Below are positions 1 through 14,100 of a DNA stretch of 64,000 bases, one piece after another. The first letter of the stretch is position 1. The number at the start of each line of letters is the position of its first letter. The translations under genes and the position numbers were made by a program. The notes under the pieces are model-generated. The model saw nothing but the letters and a program-made list of their open reading frames with translations, was not told the origin of the DNA and did no database searches. Origin of the DNA: Apus apus (taxonomy: Eukaryota > Chordata > Aves > Apodiformes > Apodidae); the NCBI RefSeq assembly GCF_020740795.1, contig NC_067312.1, positions 36,680,905-36,744,904 on the forward strand, in the 5' to 3' direction.

Positions 1-2084
1 ATAAAAACAAAGCTTGAAGTGTTTAATAACAAAAAATATCTGAAAAGGAGATTAAAATTAGTCTTCAATTAATAACAGCACAATCTGGGATACTTTGTAG
101 AAGTACTGCTTCTGCTTACAGTTCAGGTTCTTACGGTCTTGTTCCTGTGTCAGCTTGCAGAATGTGTCAATTCTTAGAATTTTTGTATGTGAAATTCTAA
201 CTAGAACAATAACCAATTATTTTGGGTAGAAATTGTATAATAATAGTATCACCAAGGAGGCAGAAGCTATTGAGCATAGAATAAATAGAATTTCTCTTAA
301 CATGTAATGCTGTCACATTATGAGGGACTGGTCTTTTGATTTTTCCACCCTATCTAATGATTAGGAATTATCTTAAAGCCTCTCACTAACTTAGCTGGCA
401 TATCTAGAGCAATGTAGTGTCATTTGGTTTTTCAACAGGAAAATTTTAACAAATAGCTGCCTTCTAGAGGGCTTTCTTTGTCCCACTAGAAGGGCTTATT
501 TGTTTGTATTTCCAGGCCACATCAGCTGTTTTCAGCATGAGCAGCTCAGATTTCTGAGCGAATTCTAGAAGCTTTGACTGTTCCTTGCTTTTCTGTGCAA
601 TATATGCTTCTCTAACATGTTCAAAACAAATTTTATCTTACCCATCAGCAAAATAATAGACTCTAAGAGCTAGGCCCGTTACAAAACCAGCAGCAGCTAT
701 TCAAATTGTAATTTTAGGTTGTAACTACAGAGGGGGCCATTGTTGCTTGCATTAATTACTTTCCTATCTTGTTTCACGTGTGAAGCAGGAGTTCAGAGAA
801 GCTTGGCATTTACCAGACTTGTTTCTAAAAGCCTCACTAGGATTTCATGCCATTTTGCAGGGCAACAGAGTCTGCATTTGTTGCTTCTGAAGTCCTTCAC
901 TGGAGACCTAGCATGTTTACTTTACTCCTCATGCTTCTATAGTACATTTCATACGAGATTGCCAAAAGATACTATACTTTAAGATGAGCAGTCTGGATTA
1001 AGTATTTCTGAACAGCTAATACAGTGATCATCTCTACAGTTTGGAGGCAGACATTCATAGAGTCCAGTTCACCAAAACAAGTGTGAGGGTTTTTTTACCC
1101 TTGGACACCTGAAAGTCCTCTTTCTTGTCTTTTCATTATGTCTGCTCACATGCTTAAGCACCTCTGCCAGTTGGCGCATTCAGCATGTTTTTGAGACTGT
1201 AATCAACCTCATGATGATCCTACAGGTCTTGATTTAGTACAGAATTTAAGCCAATGTTTATGTGTTTGGAGAAATTGCAGTAGGTTTTTGCACAGCTGTT
1301 ACGCAGCTTTCTCTTTAGTCAGTGTGTCGTATGTACTCCTTTAATCTCTGTGAAGAGTCACCCTTTGAGTGACATCTGGATTTACAGGATTGACTGTATT
1401 GTAGTCTCAGGTTTTTATGCGCACCCAAACTACATTCAATACCTGCAGAACAACTTCTGTGCTAGTATTTTTTACTTAAGCCTTAATTAACCTACTGTGG
1501 AGCAGTAAATGAGAACCTAAACAAGCTGAGATGTAGTTGTCTCACAATTGGAGACTACATTAAAGTAAAGCTCCATATGTTTAGTTAGTAGTTGTTAGAG
1601 GTCAGAATCCTTATGACCTCCTTTAAAGTACCAAAAAAAAAAAAAAAAAGTTGTAGGAGATCACAGGGAGATTGAGGTCATAGAAAGGAAAAGAGTTATG
1701 AATTCTGCTTGAAGCAGTAAATCAAGAAAGTGATGTTTTGCTTTTAGAATCCATTTTAGCTACCAGGCTTCTAAATTTCCTTCACTGCTTGCTGCACTCC
1801 TTCCAAGGCAACTTGTCTCTTTGCATGAACTAGGAGATATGTCTTGGTATCTGTGGCTGTGTGTGCTGTCTGCAGCTTGTTCTCCTCACTCAAAATTAAA
1901 AAATAATTCTTTTACCTAATACGTTGTGTATTACAGTGGGATCCCTTATGAAAAGCATTCAAGTTCACTTACGAAGTAGCCCTCAAGTGAAAGGCTACAT
2001 TTGTTACCTAAGTGTTCTCTGAAGAAATCTTACGATGTTTGGCCATGTAAGATCTGCTTCTGACTTATTCTGTAATTCTTGCAG
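1..2084 (+). other. FOCAD intron (right part)
   Basis: Presumed intronic because the first recognised exon starts at 2085. It is AT-rich with an A-run near 1633-1648. A GAG-TTC-start open stretch around 790-870 lacks a convincing donor. I recognise no repeat family. Confidence 0.5.
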
Positions 2085-2173
2085 GGTAGGCAGGCAGAGC
2101 TGGAGATGCAGTTAAAACATGGCAAAGAGGATCCTGAAGAGTTGCAGTACAAACAATTCACAGCCTGGCTCTG
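2085..2173 (+). CDS. FOCAD: FOCAD exon (window exon 1)
   Basis: Acceptor ttcttgcag, donor CTCTG|gtaagg. Reads [20 protein letters not shown] then [11 protein letters not shown] phase-0 entry is assumed, because the upstream exon is not visible. Two further AGs follow within 13 nt, so the true start could be a few bases downstream. Exit is phase 2. Confidence 0.8.
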
Positions 2174-5100
2174 GTAAGGAAGTGCTTGTCTGCTCCTGAT
2201 CACTTGTAATGTCAACTGAGGGAGCAAAGGAGGTCAAGACTTCAAAGTTTTTAGTTTTGCAAGGTTCAAGATTGTATGAGCACTAATGAAAAAAAACAAA
2301 ACCACGAAACAAACACCAGATACGATGACCAAGGCAGTAGGGGGAGCAGGAAGAGACTACTGGGTAACCGTAAGGATTCCCATATGCACAGGTTCACAGG
2401 TAAATTCCACTCTGCAGTGTCTGAAACTTTGTAGGGTCAGTAGCTGGAAAGAATGGAAAACTGGATTTGTTAAAGCAGAAGGATTATGCAAAGAGCAAAA
2501 CTTACTTGTAGAGAATAACTGAGCTGTCTTACTGAAAATGGATTAATAAAACAAATCTAAGCCAATGTATGACGTGTGTCAGTGAACTGAGGCACACCTC
2601 AGTTCATATGGTAAGCTGGCAGTATTAAGCCTGAGGATGTTATTTAAAACCAGGCACATGGTGCACACCCTGATCCATATCCTCAGCTACTTCTGTTTTA
2701 GTCAGAGGAGTACCTCTCAGTCTGTCAGGAGTTACCCATGTATGTTCATGGCCAGGAGGACAAGGTAGGAAGTGCGAGGCTTCACAGAGAGAAGAACTAA
2801 GTATCCATGATATTATGAATATCTTTTCCTGTGCTTGCTCCTAGGTGAATTGGGAAAGTAGAATGTACAAATAAAACCAAAATGTCCTTTGCCCGTTTCA
2901 GTCCAAAAGGTGTTAGTGTTTCCAAGTGCTACTCTACAGGAATGCAAAATTTGTGTCTGTTGTTTTATTCCAGTTAAGTCTAGATTGGAGGGTTTCATGG
3001 TAAGATCTAGAGTGATATGGTATTGTAGGAGAGATTCTTTATGTAATAGTGGCACAATTTTCTGTTGTTTCTCTGTCTGATTCCTTTCTTGGTAGGGTGT
3101 AAAGAAAAAAAACATTTTTCAAGTCGGAAGAATGCTTATAGTAATGCTACGTTTGTAGATTTCTCCTGAACTGATTTCTGCACTGTGTTTCTAAAATAGT
3201 GTTAATGTAAGCTATGTAAAACATTAACAGAATTCCCTTTTAACAGTACAGAAATCAAAGCAGGAAGTGAACTGGGAGCCACATACTAGCTTTCATGTTT
3301 TTTCCTGTTCCCCCTTAACTGCTTAGTGGTTCAGGGCTCCTACTGTTTGCTGGGTTTAGCCTGACTGTGGACAGCTTGATGCAAACTTTAGTGTTAATGC
3401 TTTATTTTGTAAGTACTGTGCAATTTCCGTTGTTATTTGCCAAGTCAGTGTGTTTCTACTGTAGGTGAGTTTGAAGCTGTCTTCAAAAACAGTGTGGTTA
3501 TGAAGGGAAGCCTAAACAGATTTCTTTTAAAGCCTGGGTATAGCTCAGTCTTACAGCATGATCCTATTTTACAAGGCATGCATTTTCAGTCTTCTAATTA
3601 CATGTTGTGGAATTGTGTTTGCAGTATCTTTTTCTGTAGAATTACAGTCAGTATGGCATTGTAGAGTTGTAGTATAGAGGATCTCTTTCCTCAACCAAAC
3701 CTAGCAATATAGAAGATTCACTGCATCTCTGCTTCTCTCGAATGCAAAACTAAACAAATGCAGACAAGCAGTCTATTATAAATCAACTACAGTAATGTAT
3801 TAGAGATTGTAACTACTCCTATGGCTGTCATTTACATTAATTCAGGTTACTTTGCTGCCTAATAGTTTGACTGCCCATTGTGGGTTGCAGGAGTATAGTG
3901 AGTGTTGGTTACAACGTTATCGTCGTCTATTGTAAAACATTCTATTTTATTATGTTAAGAAATAGCATAGGGATGTGGAAACTTCTGTGTGACAGGTCAG
4001 AGAACAGATTTATGGCTGTTGCACAAACCTACATTTTAGAAAAACTGGTATGAATAATAAATAATAAAGACATTTATATTTAATATAATAAATAATAGCC
4101 TTTTACAACACATTGGTAGCGTGCATAATCACAAAGAAAAGCTGAGTGGTGCATAAGCACTTTTACACTTCTAATGCTTGTGATTAATTTGCACTAAATC
4201 TTCCAATAGCTAGATGAGATAATTGTTTACCTGGAATGGACAAATGTAAGTCAAAAGGGGAAATGAGCTGAGTTAATGCTATAGTATAATTAACATGGTG
4301 TAAATTCTTTGTTTCTGTTTCTGTTGCAGGGTCAGAGATATGTTGACTGATGTCATCAAGGGTGCTTCCAAGTAAGAACTGCTAATTTATTACAGACAAT
4401 AAGGGGTTCTCTTTTGTGACAGAAGGTGTAGGAGAATATTTTCTGCAATTGGTGATCTGCCAATTTCATTATTTCATATGACTGCTGTTGAGGAAAGGAA
4501 CTCTTCCCCACCTTGTGCTTTGAGGTTTTTACCAGTGACTGTGTCTATTAGAAAGGCTGGTGCCTCATGTATTGATTAAAGCATGGGTAGTGCCATATGC
4601 ACTATTAGTCGCGTCCTTTTTTAACTAGAAGAATGTTTGCCTGAAATATGTTCAGTTATTTAGAAGCTGGCTTGTCTTTAGTGGAGTATGGGCTCTTCAG
4701 ACCTGTCCCACTTTCTGTTAAGGTGTGTGTCTTGTGCCCAGATGCCCCCAAAGGCAGGAAATTACATGTGTTCAGATTGTGATAGTCTTGTTCATTTGCC
4801 ATTAGAATTAGCACATGGCTTTCAGACAGCAGTAAGAGTCTTAACCTTCCTTCATAGGCTGCTAGAGTGGTTTGATGACTTTGTTTTGCTCTCCAGCAGC
4901 AGCTACCTTCCCACTAATGCTTTGTCCTTTGTTAACCTGAAATTGGCTGCTTGCACCAAGTTAAGCAAAAGTGTCAGAAGTAGTGAATCCTCATAAGAAG
5001 TACTTAGAAAATCTTAAGTGAAAAGGTGTCATCAATGAAAGAATAACAGTGAAATCTCATAGACCATTTCAACATTGTTGTTCTTACAAATGTATAAAAG

Positions 5101-8100
5101 ACTAGTTTGAAATACTTTTCCAAGTTGAAAGTTCCAGGAATTTTATTTAAGACTTTCTCCTTTCCTAACTTATCATTTTTCAGATATTTAAAATACTCTC
5201 AACTGTTCCACTTCCTTGCATGTCAGTCCATCTTGAAGGACCCTGTTAAAATGGGATGAAATTGTAAGATTTGTTTGATATGTTAGCTTCTCAATAACTA
5301 GCTGTGTTAAGGTAAGGGAAGTAGAAAGTGATAAATAAAGCAGGAACAAAATAATATACTTTGAATGTATTTTATTCTATGTCTCAAATTAAAATTATCA
5401 TTTTAGTTATAGAATCATTGAATCATCAAGCTTGGAAAAGACCTTCAAGATCATCAAGTCCAACCATCTACTCTATAACCCCTAACCACTAAACCATCTC
5501 CTGAAACAGTGTCTATCAGTTTTTTGAACACCTCCAAGGATGGTGCCTCCACCACCTTCCTGGGCAGCCTGTTCCAATGCCTCACCACTCCTTCTGTGAA
5601 GAAATTTTTCCTAATACCCAATCTGAACCTCTCCTGGCACAACTCGACCTCATTTCCTCTTGTCCTGTCACTAGGGAGGAGAGGCCAACACCCACCTCAT
5701 ATAACCTCTTTTCAGGTAGTTGTAGAGAGCAATGAGGTCTCCCCTCAGCTGCCTCTTCTGCAGGCTGAACAAACCCAGCTCCCTCAGCCTCTCCTCTTAA
5801 GGCTGGTTCTCAAGACCCCTAATCAGCCTAGTTGCCCTTCTCTGCACACTCTCTAGCACCTCGATGTCCTTCCTATACTGTGGTGCCCAAACCTGCACCC
5901 AGTGCTTACACAGTGCAGCCTCACCAAGGCCGAGTAGAGGGGCAGGATCACCTCCCTGGTCCTGCTGGTCACAGCATTCCTGATGCAGGCCAGGATGCTG
6001 TTGATCTTCTTGGCCACATGGGCACACTGCTGGCTCGTGTTTAGCTGGCTGTTAGTCAACAGCCCCAGGTCCCTCTCAGCTGGGCAGCTCTCCAGCCACT
6101 CCTCCCCAAGCCTGTAGTGCTGCCAGGGGTTGTTGTGGCCAAAGTGCAGGACCCAACATTTTGCTTTATTGGAACCCATACAATTGGCCTCCGCCCATCA
6201 ATGAAGCCTGTCCAGATCCCTCTGCAGAGCCTCCCTACCCTCAAGCAGGTTGACACTGCCACCCACCTTAGTGTCACCTGCAAACTTACTGAGGGTGCAT
6301 TCTGTCCCCTCGTCCAAATCATCAATAATGATATTAAACAGGAGTGGCCCCAGCACTGAGCCCTGGGGAGCACCACTTGTGACCGGCTGCCAACCAGATT
6401 TAACTCCATTGAACACAACTCTTTAGACCTGGCTGTCCAACCAGTTTTTTATCCAGCAAAGTGTGTGCACATCCAAGCCACGAGCAGCCACCTTCTCTAT
6501 GAGAATACGGTGCGAAGCTCCGTCAAAGGCCTTGCTTAAATCGAGGCAGACAGCATCTGCAGCCCTTCCCATGTCTAGTGAGCAGGTCACCCTGTCACAG
6601 AAGGAGATGAGGTTAGTCAAACAGGACCTGCCCTTTATGAACCAATGATCACCTGGTTGGTCTGTATGTACCACATAATCATACTCGGGATGATCTGTTC
6701 CATCAGCTTCCCTGGTACTGAAGTCAGACTAACAGGCCTGTAATTTCCCAGATCATCCTGCTATCCCTTCTTATATATGGGGGTAACACTGGCTGATTTC
6801 CAATCTGCTGGTACCTCCCCAGTCAGCCAGGACTGCTGGTAAATGATGGAAAGTGGCTTGGTGAGCACCCCTGCCAGCTCTTTCAGCACTACTGGGTGCA
6901 TCCCATCCGGCCACATAGATTTGTGCACATCTATGTGGTGTAGCAGGTCACTGACCATCTCCTCCTGGATTGTGAGGAGATCGTTCACTCCTGGTCCCTG
7001 TCACCTAGCTTAGGGAGTTGGGTTCCCTTCACATAACTGTGTTTGCTACTTTTCCTCATCCTTTGTCACCATGTTTCCTTCTGCATCTAATAGGGGATGG
7101 AGGGTCTCTCATGCCTTTTCTTTATTGTTAATATATTTATAGAAGCTTTTCTTGTTGTTCTTTACCATGGAGGCTACATTAATTTCTAGTTGGGTCTTGG
7201 ACCTTCTAATTCCCTGCATAGCCTCATGGCATTTTTGTAGTCCTCATGAGTGGCCTCCCCTTCTTCCAGAGGCCACAGATTCTCTTTTTCTCCCCAAGTG
7301 CCAGCCAGAGCTCCCTGTTCAGCCAGTCTGGTCTTTCATGCTGCTTTCTCGCCTTAGAGCACATGGAGATGGCCTGCTCCTGCACCTTCAAGATTTCATC
7401 CTTGAAGAGTGTCCAGCCTTCCTGGACTCCTGTACCCTTCAGAACAGATTCCCAAGGGATTCTGGCAATAAGGCTACTGAGTTAAAGTTCGCCCTTCTGA
7501 AGTCTAGGGTGGCAGTTTTGCTGCCCTGGCATCTCTGAGAAGAGAGAACTCTTAACAATTCATGGTCACTCTGCCCAAGACAGCCTCCAACCATCACATC
7601 ATCTAACAGACCTTCCCTGTTCATGAAGAGCAGGTCTAGCAGGGCACCTTCCCTGTTTGGTTCACTCACCAGCTGTGTCAGGAAGTTATCTTCGACACAT
7701 TCCAGGAACCTCTGGGACTGTTCCCTCTCTGCTGTCTTGTAGTTCCAGCAGACATAAGGAAAGTTGAAGTCCCCCACAAGGACAAGGGCAAACGACCGTG
7801 AGATTTCACCCAGGTATTTATAAAATAGTTCATCCACCTCACTGCCCTGGTTGGGAGCAATGTCAGCAATCCCACAGCAGTGACAGCCTTCCTGGCCTTG
7901 CCCCTAATCATGATCCAAATGGACGGTACTTTGTTATCATTGTAAGCCTAGTTCTAGCAAAATTTGTTGAGGTAACAGCATTGCCTAATTTGAGAGGGAG
8001 CGATGAATTTTCTGTAGGTAACAAAAGAGGGATTTCCTATGCATAGATTACATCTCTAGCACTTATGTTTCCTAATTTTCTTCTAAGAAAATACTGGCAT

Positions 8101-11100
8101 TTTCCCCCAATATTTTCAATACAGAGTAAGACACTGCTCTTTTTTCTCCTGGGGCATTTTACATTGATTATTTTTACCTTCTTTAAACCATCCAGCTATC
8201 ATGAATGTGTAGATTTAGAAGTTTCTCTGTTTGAAGTACATACTGAAATGTGAATTTTTAGAAGTGGATCAACAACAACAAAGGTTGTACACATAAATTA
8301 GTAAATTATTTAAGACAACAGCTATTTGGAGACTTCAAAGAACTTAACTAAGCACCTAGTTGTAATTATTTGTAGGTATCTCTTACCTGAAAGGGAATAG
8401 TTCCAGTATTCCAAACAGGAGAAGTCAATGACATTCAACTGAGACCTGTGTGTCCTAGCTTAAAAAGCGTATCAGAAATGCAGAAAATATTTTTATTGTA
8501 AAAATAAGGTCTTTGGATCTGTAACGAATGCCTAAGTTTGTAATGAAGGTGTATTTTTACAGGAACAGTTGAGAAAGTTTTTAGAAATGGAAGGCTGAGG
8601 CAAAAGGTGTGGTACACTGTGTACTGGTCTAGTGTAAGACTGTGAGTAGTCTAATACAGTTGTATTGTTCAGCTGCTATTGTAAGACAGCTAAGAGAGTT
8701 CCAGCAGGGTTATATTGCACTATGTTTTTCTGGGAATGACTGGGATATCAACATTTATCTTTTCATGAAACTGAACAGTTCTGTTTTCTCATTTGCAAGT
8801 GGCAGGGTTTTTTTCTTGAGTTCCATAAATGAAAAGTTTGCACTGTGGTAGAAGTTAGTAGTCTTTAATTTTCATTAAGTTAATGTTTTCACAGCACAGG
8901 GGAGTAATTAAAAACTTTTTATTAAGCTGAAGTTTCAGTGATGGCTGCTTTGCTAAATTTCCTGAACAGCTAATGTTGCAGTGAAGTGGCACGTGCCTGT
9001 CTTGCATTTTCTGTGTGAAGAGCTTTTTGTGTTGTCCTCTTTAGAAATGGTACTAGCTAAGACTAACTGATCCCTTTCTTTGAGTTCTACTTGCAGTACT
9101 CATTACTGAGGAATGAGGGTAAACAAGCTTCTGTTTTTAAACAACTTTGTACTAGGCTTTATATAAAAGACAAACAAGAAAAAAGGCTGATAAGCTTTTT
9201 TTTCCCATTTTTTCGCTAATTCCTGAAGATGAAATGTGATAGACTTGGGCTGTCTTCTAGCTCAGCAAAATTAAGTTGCTAGGTGCAAAGGCTTTCCCTT
9301 CTGGACCACCTGCAGCAAAACTTTCCTGCACTGAGATACATGTTTTATTGCCTACATCTCTAATATGCTTCTCAACCATTTCCCTTCCTCTGTCCAGAGA
9401 CAGCCCAGTGGTGAAAGGAAACTCTATTTTTGCCTTAACTGGTCTTGCAGTTGCTGTAGCCAAATATGAAAGCAGCCTTTCCTCAGATACTGAAAGGATG
9501 CCTGAGGTGAGTCAATCTAGGAAAGAGATTCTCTACTCTTAGTAGACTATAATGAAGCAGTACGACCAGATGTGTGGGGGTATGGTAAGTGAATGTGAAG
9601 TACCTCACATTTGAAGTTCAAATTTCACGTAGCTGAATTAGTGCCATCTGGCAGCTGCTGTGATCTATGCTAAAACAGAGTATGTAGGTGCTTTCACACT
9701 AGAAACAAAAAAAACAAACACATAAATTTGTTGGGTTTGGTAGATGAGATAGAGGTCTACAGGACACTAAAACCCAACCAGCCTCATTTCATGTAATTGT
9801 TACTTTCATTGTATAGTGCGTGGTAAAAAGTAGTGCTGGAGGGTCAGCATTGGCAGATAAATTATGCTACTGATGGTATGTAAGGATGCAGTAATCTCAT
9901 TCTTGATGGATCATAGCTGGAACATCACCTGCTGAGCTTCAGTTCAGGTAGGACCTGATTTAATGAAAAATAACAATATTTAGGTTTGATTTTTGCAGAC
10001 TGAACCTGACTTTCTTCCCACAAAACACTGGATTTCTATGGTCACAGAGACCCTCTTTAGTATTGTGAATAGCCGCTATCACCCTAAAGGTCAAGTCTTC
10101 CCATGGTTCTATCAGGTATGTATTGTGGTGTTAAAGGCAAGAAAATATATCTGTATTTCATAGCTGAAGTTCTTAGCATGGAGTTTCCTGGTTCTGTTAG
10201 CTCTTTAGTAGTTGTAATACAGGAGAATCCTTATTACCGTGTTCCAGTTCTTAAAGGGTGGCTACCAAGAAAATGGACACTCCCTATTTACAAGAGGTTA
10301 CATGGAAAAGACAAGGGGTAATGGGCACAGGTTGCTCCTGAGGAGATTCCAATTGGACACAAGAGGTAAATTTTTCACCATGAGGACAGTCAAACATTGG
10401 AATAGTCTCCCAAGGCAAGCAGTATATTCCCCCGGATTGGATGTTTTACATCACAGTTTGACAGGGTGCCATCTCATATAAACTATAGTAGTACCTTGAA
10501 AAGCTGGTCCAGAGGATCCTTGAGTTCTCTTCCAACTTGGCATTCTGTGATTCTAAGATGAAAATTACTGATGGACATGAGTCAGCTCTGGCATGTGATC
10601 CCTATCATTATTGATAGGAGATAAAGATCACCAAATCAATTCTAGCGTTAAACACTAGATTGTTTAGATGTGAGGAGATTATGCTACTAGGGTGGCATTA
10701 GCAGCTGTTAGCAAATTGTTCTGTGACTCCTGCCTTTTAAAATAATGCTGTTTAAAAAATGTGGTTTTGAGATGGAATTATGTGGCAACGTTTCATTTCT
10801 AAAATCCACTGCATAATAATAATAAAAAAAAAAAGCTTGTAAAATATTAAAGCACATAATAGAAATCACTGTCCTAGAGTGCCTTACATCCTAATAGGGA
10901 TTTTTTTCTTTTCCTTTTCAGAGTTGCATATGGAAATAGATAAATAATAGATTAGACTAATACTTAGAATCAGTCCATTGTTTTGGTAGCTTTATGGATT
11001 TTACCTTTCAAAATTAAAAGGACTTTAAAAACTTTATAAGGGATCTTTCTGCTAGAAAGCATCTCTACTGGTTATCTTGCAGGTTCTCATATTTTGTCAT

Positions 11101-14100
11101 CTTAGGTGTGATGCTTTTGAGGTAGTCCTTTTTCCATCTCACTAAATTCTTGATGTGTTGTAAATACAGAAGTATATGAAGATTGTGGCTGGTTTCTCTT
11201 TGCCCTTCTATTCATGCTGCTAGATATTTTATCAAGGAAGGTGAAAGCTAAAATAGACCAATGTATTTATGTGCAGACTAGTTGTTCAATTTTAGTTGCA
11301 TCATGTCTTATTCTTTGTTTACAATTTCATACTTAACCATCTTAGTTACACTTATATATTGTATTCTGAATTACCCTAGTTTTAAGCTGCCTGCAAGGTA
11401 AGGCAAATGAAAAGTTACCATAGACAATTCCATGAAATACTGTTTACACAATACTTCTGTGCTGCTGTAGGTATTTATTTTAAATTCCTGAAGTGCTGAG
11501 TGTTAGTACCTGGAAATGAATTTTATTTCCCTTCTTTAAAAGGGAAATGAAAAAAAAAATAAATTATTTCTTTCTAGAAATCCTATTCGGGTGAAAATAC
11601 TGCTAGCATTATAGCTCGTTCGTGTGCGGCCACTGCTTTGTCTCTCCTGGTGCCAGTTTTCATTGTATCCTGCAAGGAGAAGACTGAGGAGGTCCTGAAT
11701 ATGCTGTCTGACAGGTTACCTGGGAAACCAAATGCTGATGAGTCTCAAGCTGTTCAAGTCCACATGGGCCTTGGTTTGGGGATGTTTATTTCACGTTTGT
11801 ATGAAGAAAAAGTCAGGTAAGGTAACTGTGTGTAATGTAGGTGTGTAAATAACCTCCTTCTTTTTCCTGCATGTGGCCCTAAGTTATGAGGAACTGAGGT
11901 ATTTGCAAGTCATAGGCAAATGATCCTTGAGGGGCTTTGCAATGTTTCTTAAAAGGTGTCCCTTATTATCAGTCTTCACCCTCTATCTACCAGTGCTATC
12001 CTGGATATTTTCCCGTTCTTTCAGGATGAATAGTTAATTTTCATGATATCCTAAGGTACACTTGCAAAGTGGTCAGCTAGAAGACCCACACAGCTTCTAA
12101 AGGGGACTGACTGCCCCAGGAGATTTAATTATCAAACAGTTCTCGTTGTTTCTTCTCTAAGTGGTGTTCTGGACCCTGGGTGGTGTCCAGTTGCACTGTG
12201 AGTTACGCGTAGAAGTAGTGTGGTGCACTGTCTTGAAGGTGTAACATGTTGGCAGCAAAGAGGTGTTGTGACGTTGGTAGAAAATGCCTCCTTTACAGAA
12301 GGGTTTGCCTCAGTTGCAAATTTCCAGTTATCCCAGAGAAATTAAGAAGCAGGTTTGGCTTTATATTCTGCCTACTTCTTGACTACTAGGGATTCTGTCT
12401 GCCTATATACTCCTATAAATATTTTTATTGGTTCATAAGCACAATTAGCAAGCAAATTTGGCTGACAGCTCTTTATTTGCTCAACGAAGCTAATGTTTCC
12501 AACATGCCTTTTTTAAAATACTGTGCAGCATTGATCTGTTCTAATCTTTATGCTGTGATGTGTTGATGTCTTGCTGCCTATGACACAGCCAAACAATTTG
12601 GTCATGGACTGTCATCAGCCAGTGGTGACATCTGAGCTACACACAAACATTAAAAGGCTCTTAAAGAGAATTATATTAGGTCAGCTTGGTATTTTGGAGT
12701 ATATGAATCTTTATTTTGGGTTTGATTTTTATGGTGAGGGGTGTTGAAATTAATACATTTATCTAATAATTTATTTGATGTTTCGTCTTCCACTGCCCTG
12801 CATAATTTCAAAGCTTAAGCACACATGTTCTTCAAGACTCTGACTTGAAATAACAGCAAAACCTTTAGGGCTTTTTATATTAGCTATAGCTAATATAAAA
12901 TCATAGAGTTAGTTTTTTATTAGAGGTTTCCAGTTCATTAAGAAAATTGTGTACATGTTTTATCAAGAGTGGAGTCCCTGTGATGTCTTTGATTGGAGAT
13001 GTAAATGCTTCCTTCTTTATCAGTAAGTTGAGATTTATGTTTATGACTTCAAATGTCATGAATTTTCAGCTTATAAGTAGTTACAGATCTAGCTGAGGTC
13101 ATGTTCTATCAGTATCCTCCTATTGTCAGGCACATCTTAAAAATTCTGGATGCTGGGTTTCTTTCTAAGTGTTGTAGCAATAACAGTTGCCAGTAAAGGT
13201 GTGAATATGTTTTTATTATTTGTATACAAGTAAATTTCTATGAATATGATACAAATGAGCAGTCACATAGTTATTGCTTACAGACTAGTATGGAAACCTG
13301 CTACAAGAAAATAACTCTTTATTAATCTGTGTTTTAAAGAGCAGAGATGTGTTTTGGAGTTATTTTCTGTTTTGTTTTGCTGTTGCAGTGATGTACCTGG
13401 TCAACAGATGAACTTAGCTCTAATGAAGTCCCTTGATGCACTGGAAGACTGCTGCTTTGACACCACTCTTGAGTACAAGTAAGTTTTCTTCATTATTGAT
13501 GATATTTTATTTTGAGATCCACCTTTTTAATTCATGCCGTTATTCCTTAATTATACAAAGAGTACAAGCATAGAGTAAGGGGACAGCCTGTTTTGAGTAC
13601 TTCCATAGAATCAGCAACTAGCAAAGGCTCGTAAGGACCCTCAAAGATCCATATCCCTTTCTAGAACAGACTCAGCCATGGATTTGGACTGTGTTACCCA
13701 AGGCTTTACAGTCAGGGTTTGAAACCCCCAAAACTGAAGATAGCACAGTGTCTCTGGGCCCTGGCTCCACTTTTGAACTGTTATCTTGATGTGAAAATCA
13801 GATGTTTCAGATGTTTTAGCTTGTGTCTGCTGCCTCTCAGCCTCCCACCATGCAAGAGCGCAGCTGCATCTCCTCTCACCTTTCCTGTCTGTGCCAGAGA
13901 TGCTGTTGGGTGCCCCCAAAGCCATCTCCTTTTGCAGATGAACTAGCTGTGATCCCACAGCCTCTGCTTTCAACTAAGGTCTCCAGCCATGCTGCCTCAG
14001 TAGCCTCCCATTTAACTTGTTCCACTTTTGTTGGTATCCTTTCCTGCATTTACAGCAGTATTCTACTCATGTTGGTCAGCATAGAGGAGAGAGGGTGGTC

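Noticed and set aside
790..870. Possible upstream FOCAD exon (EFREAWHLPDLFLKASLGFH)
   Set aside because: There is an AG before it but no GT donor at a sensible place, and I cannot match it to focadhesin.
4688..4996. 102-codon open frame on the plus strand
   Set aside because: Inside a FOCAD intron, with no recognisable domain, splice context or codon bias.
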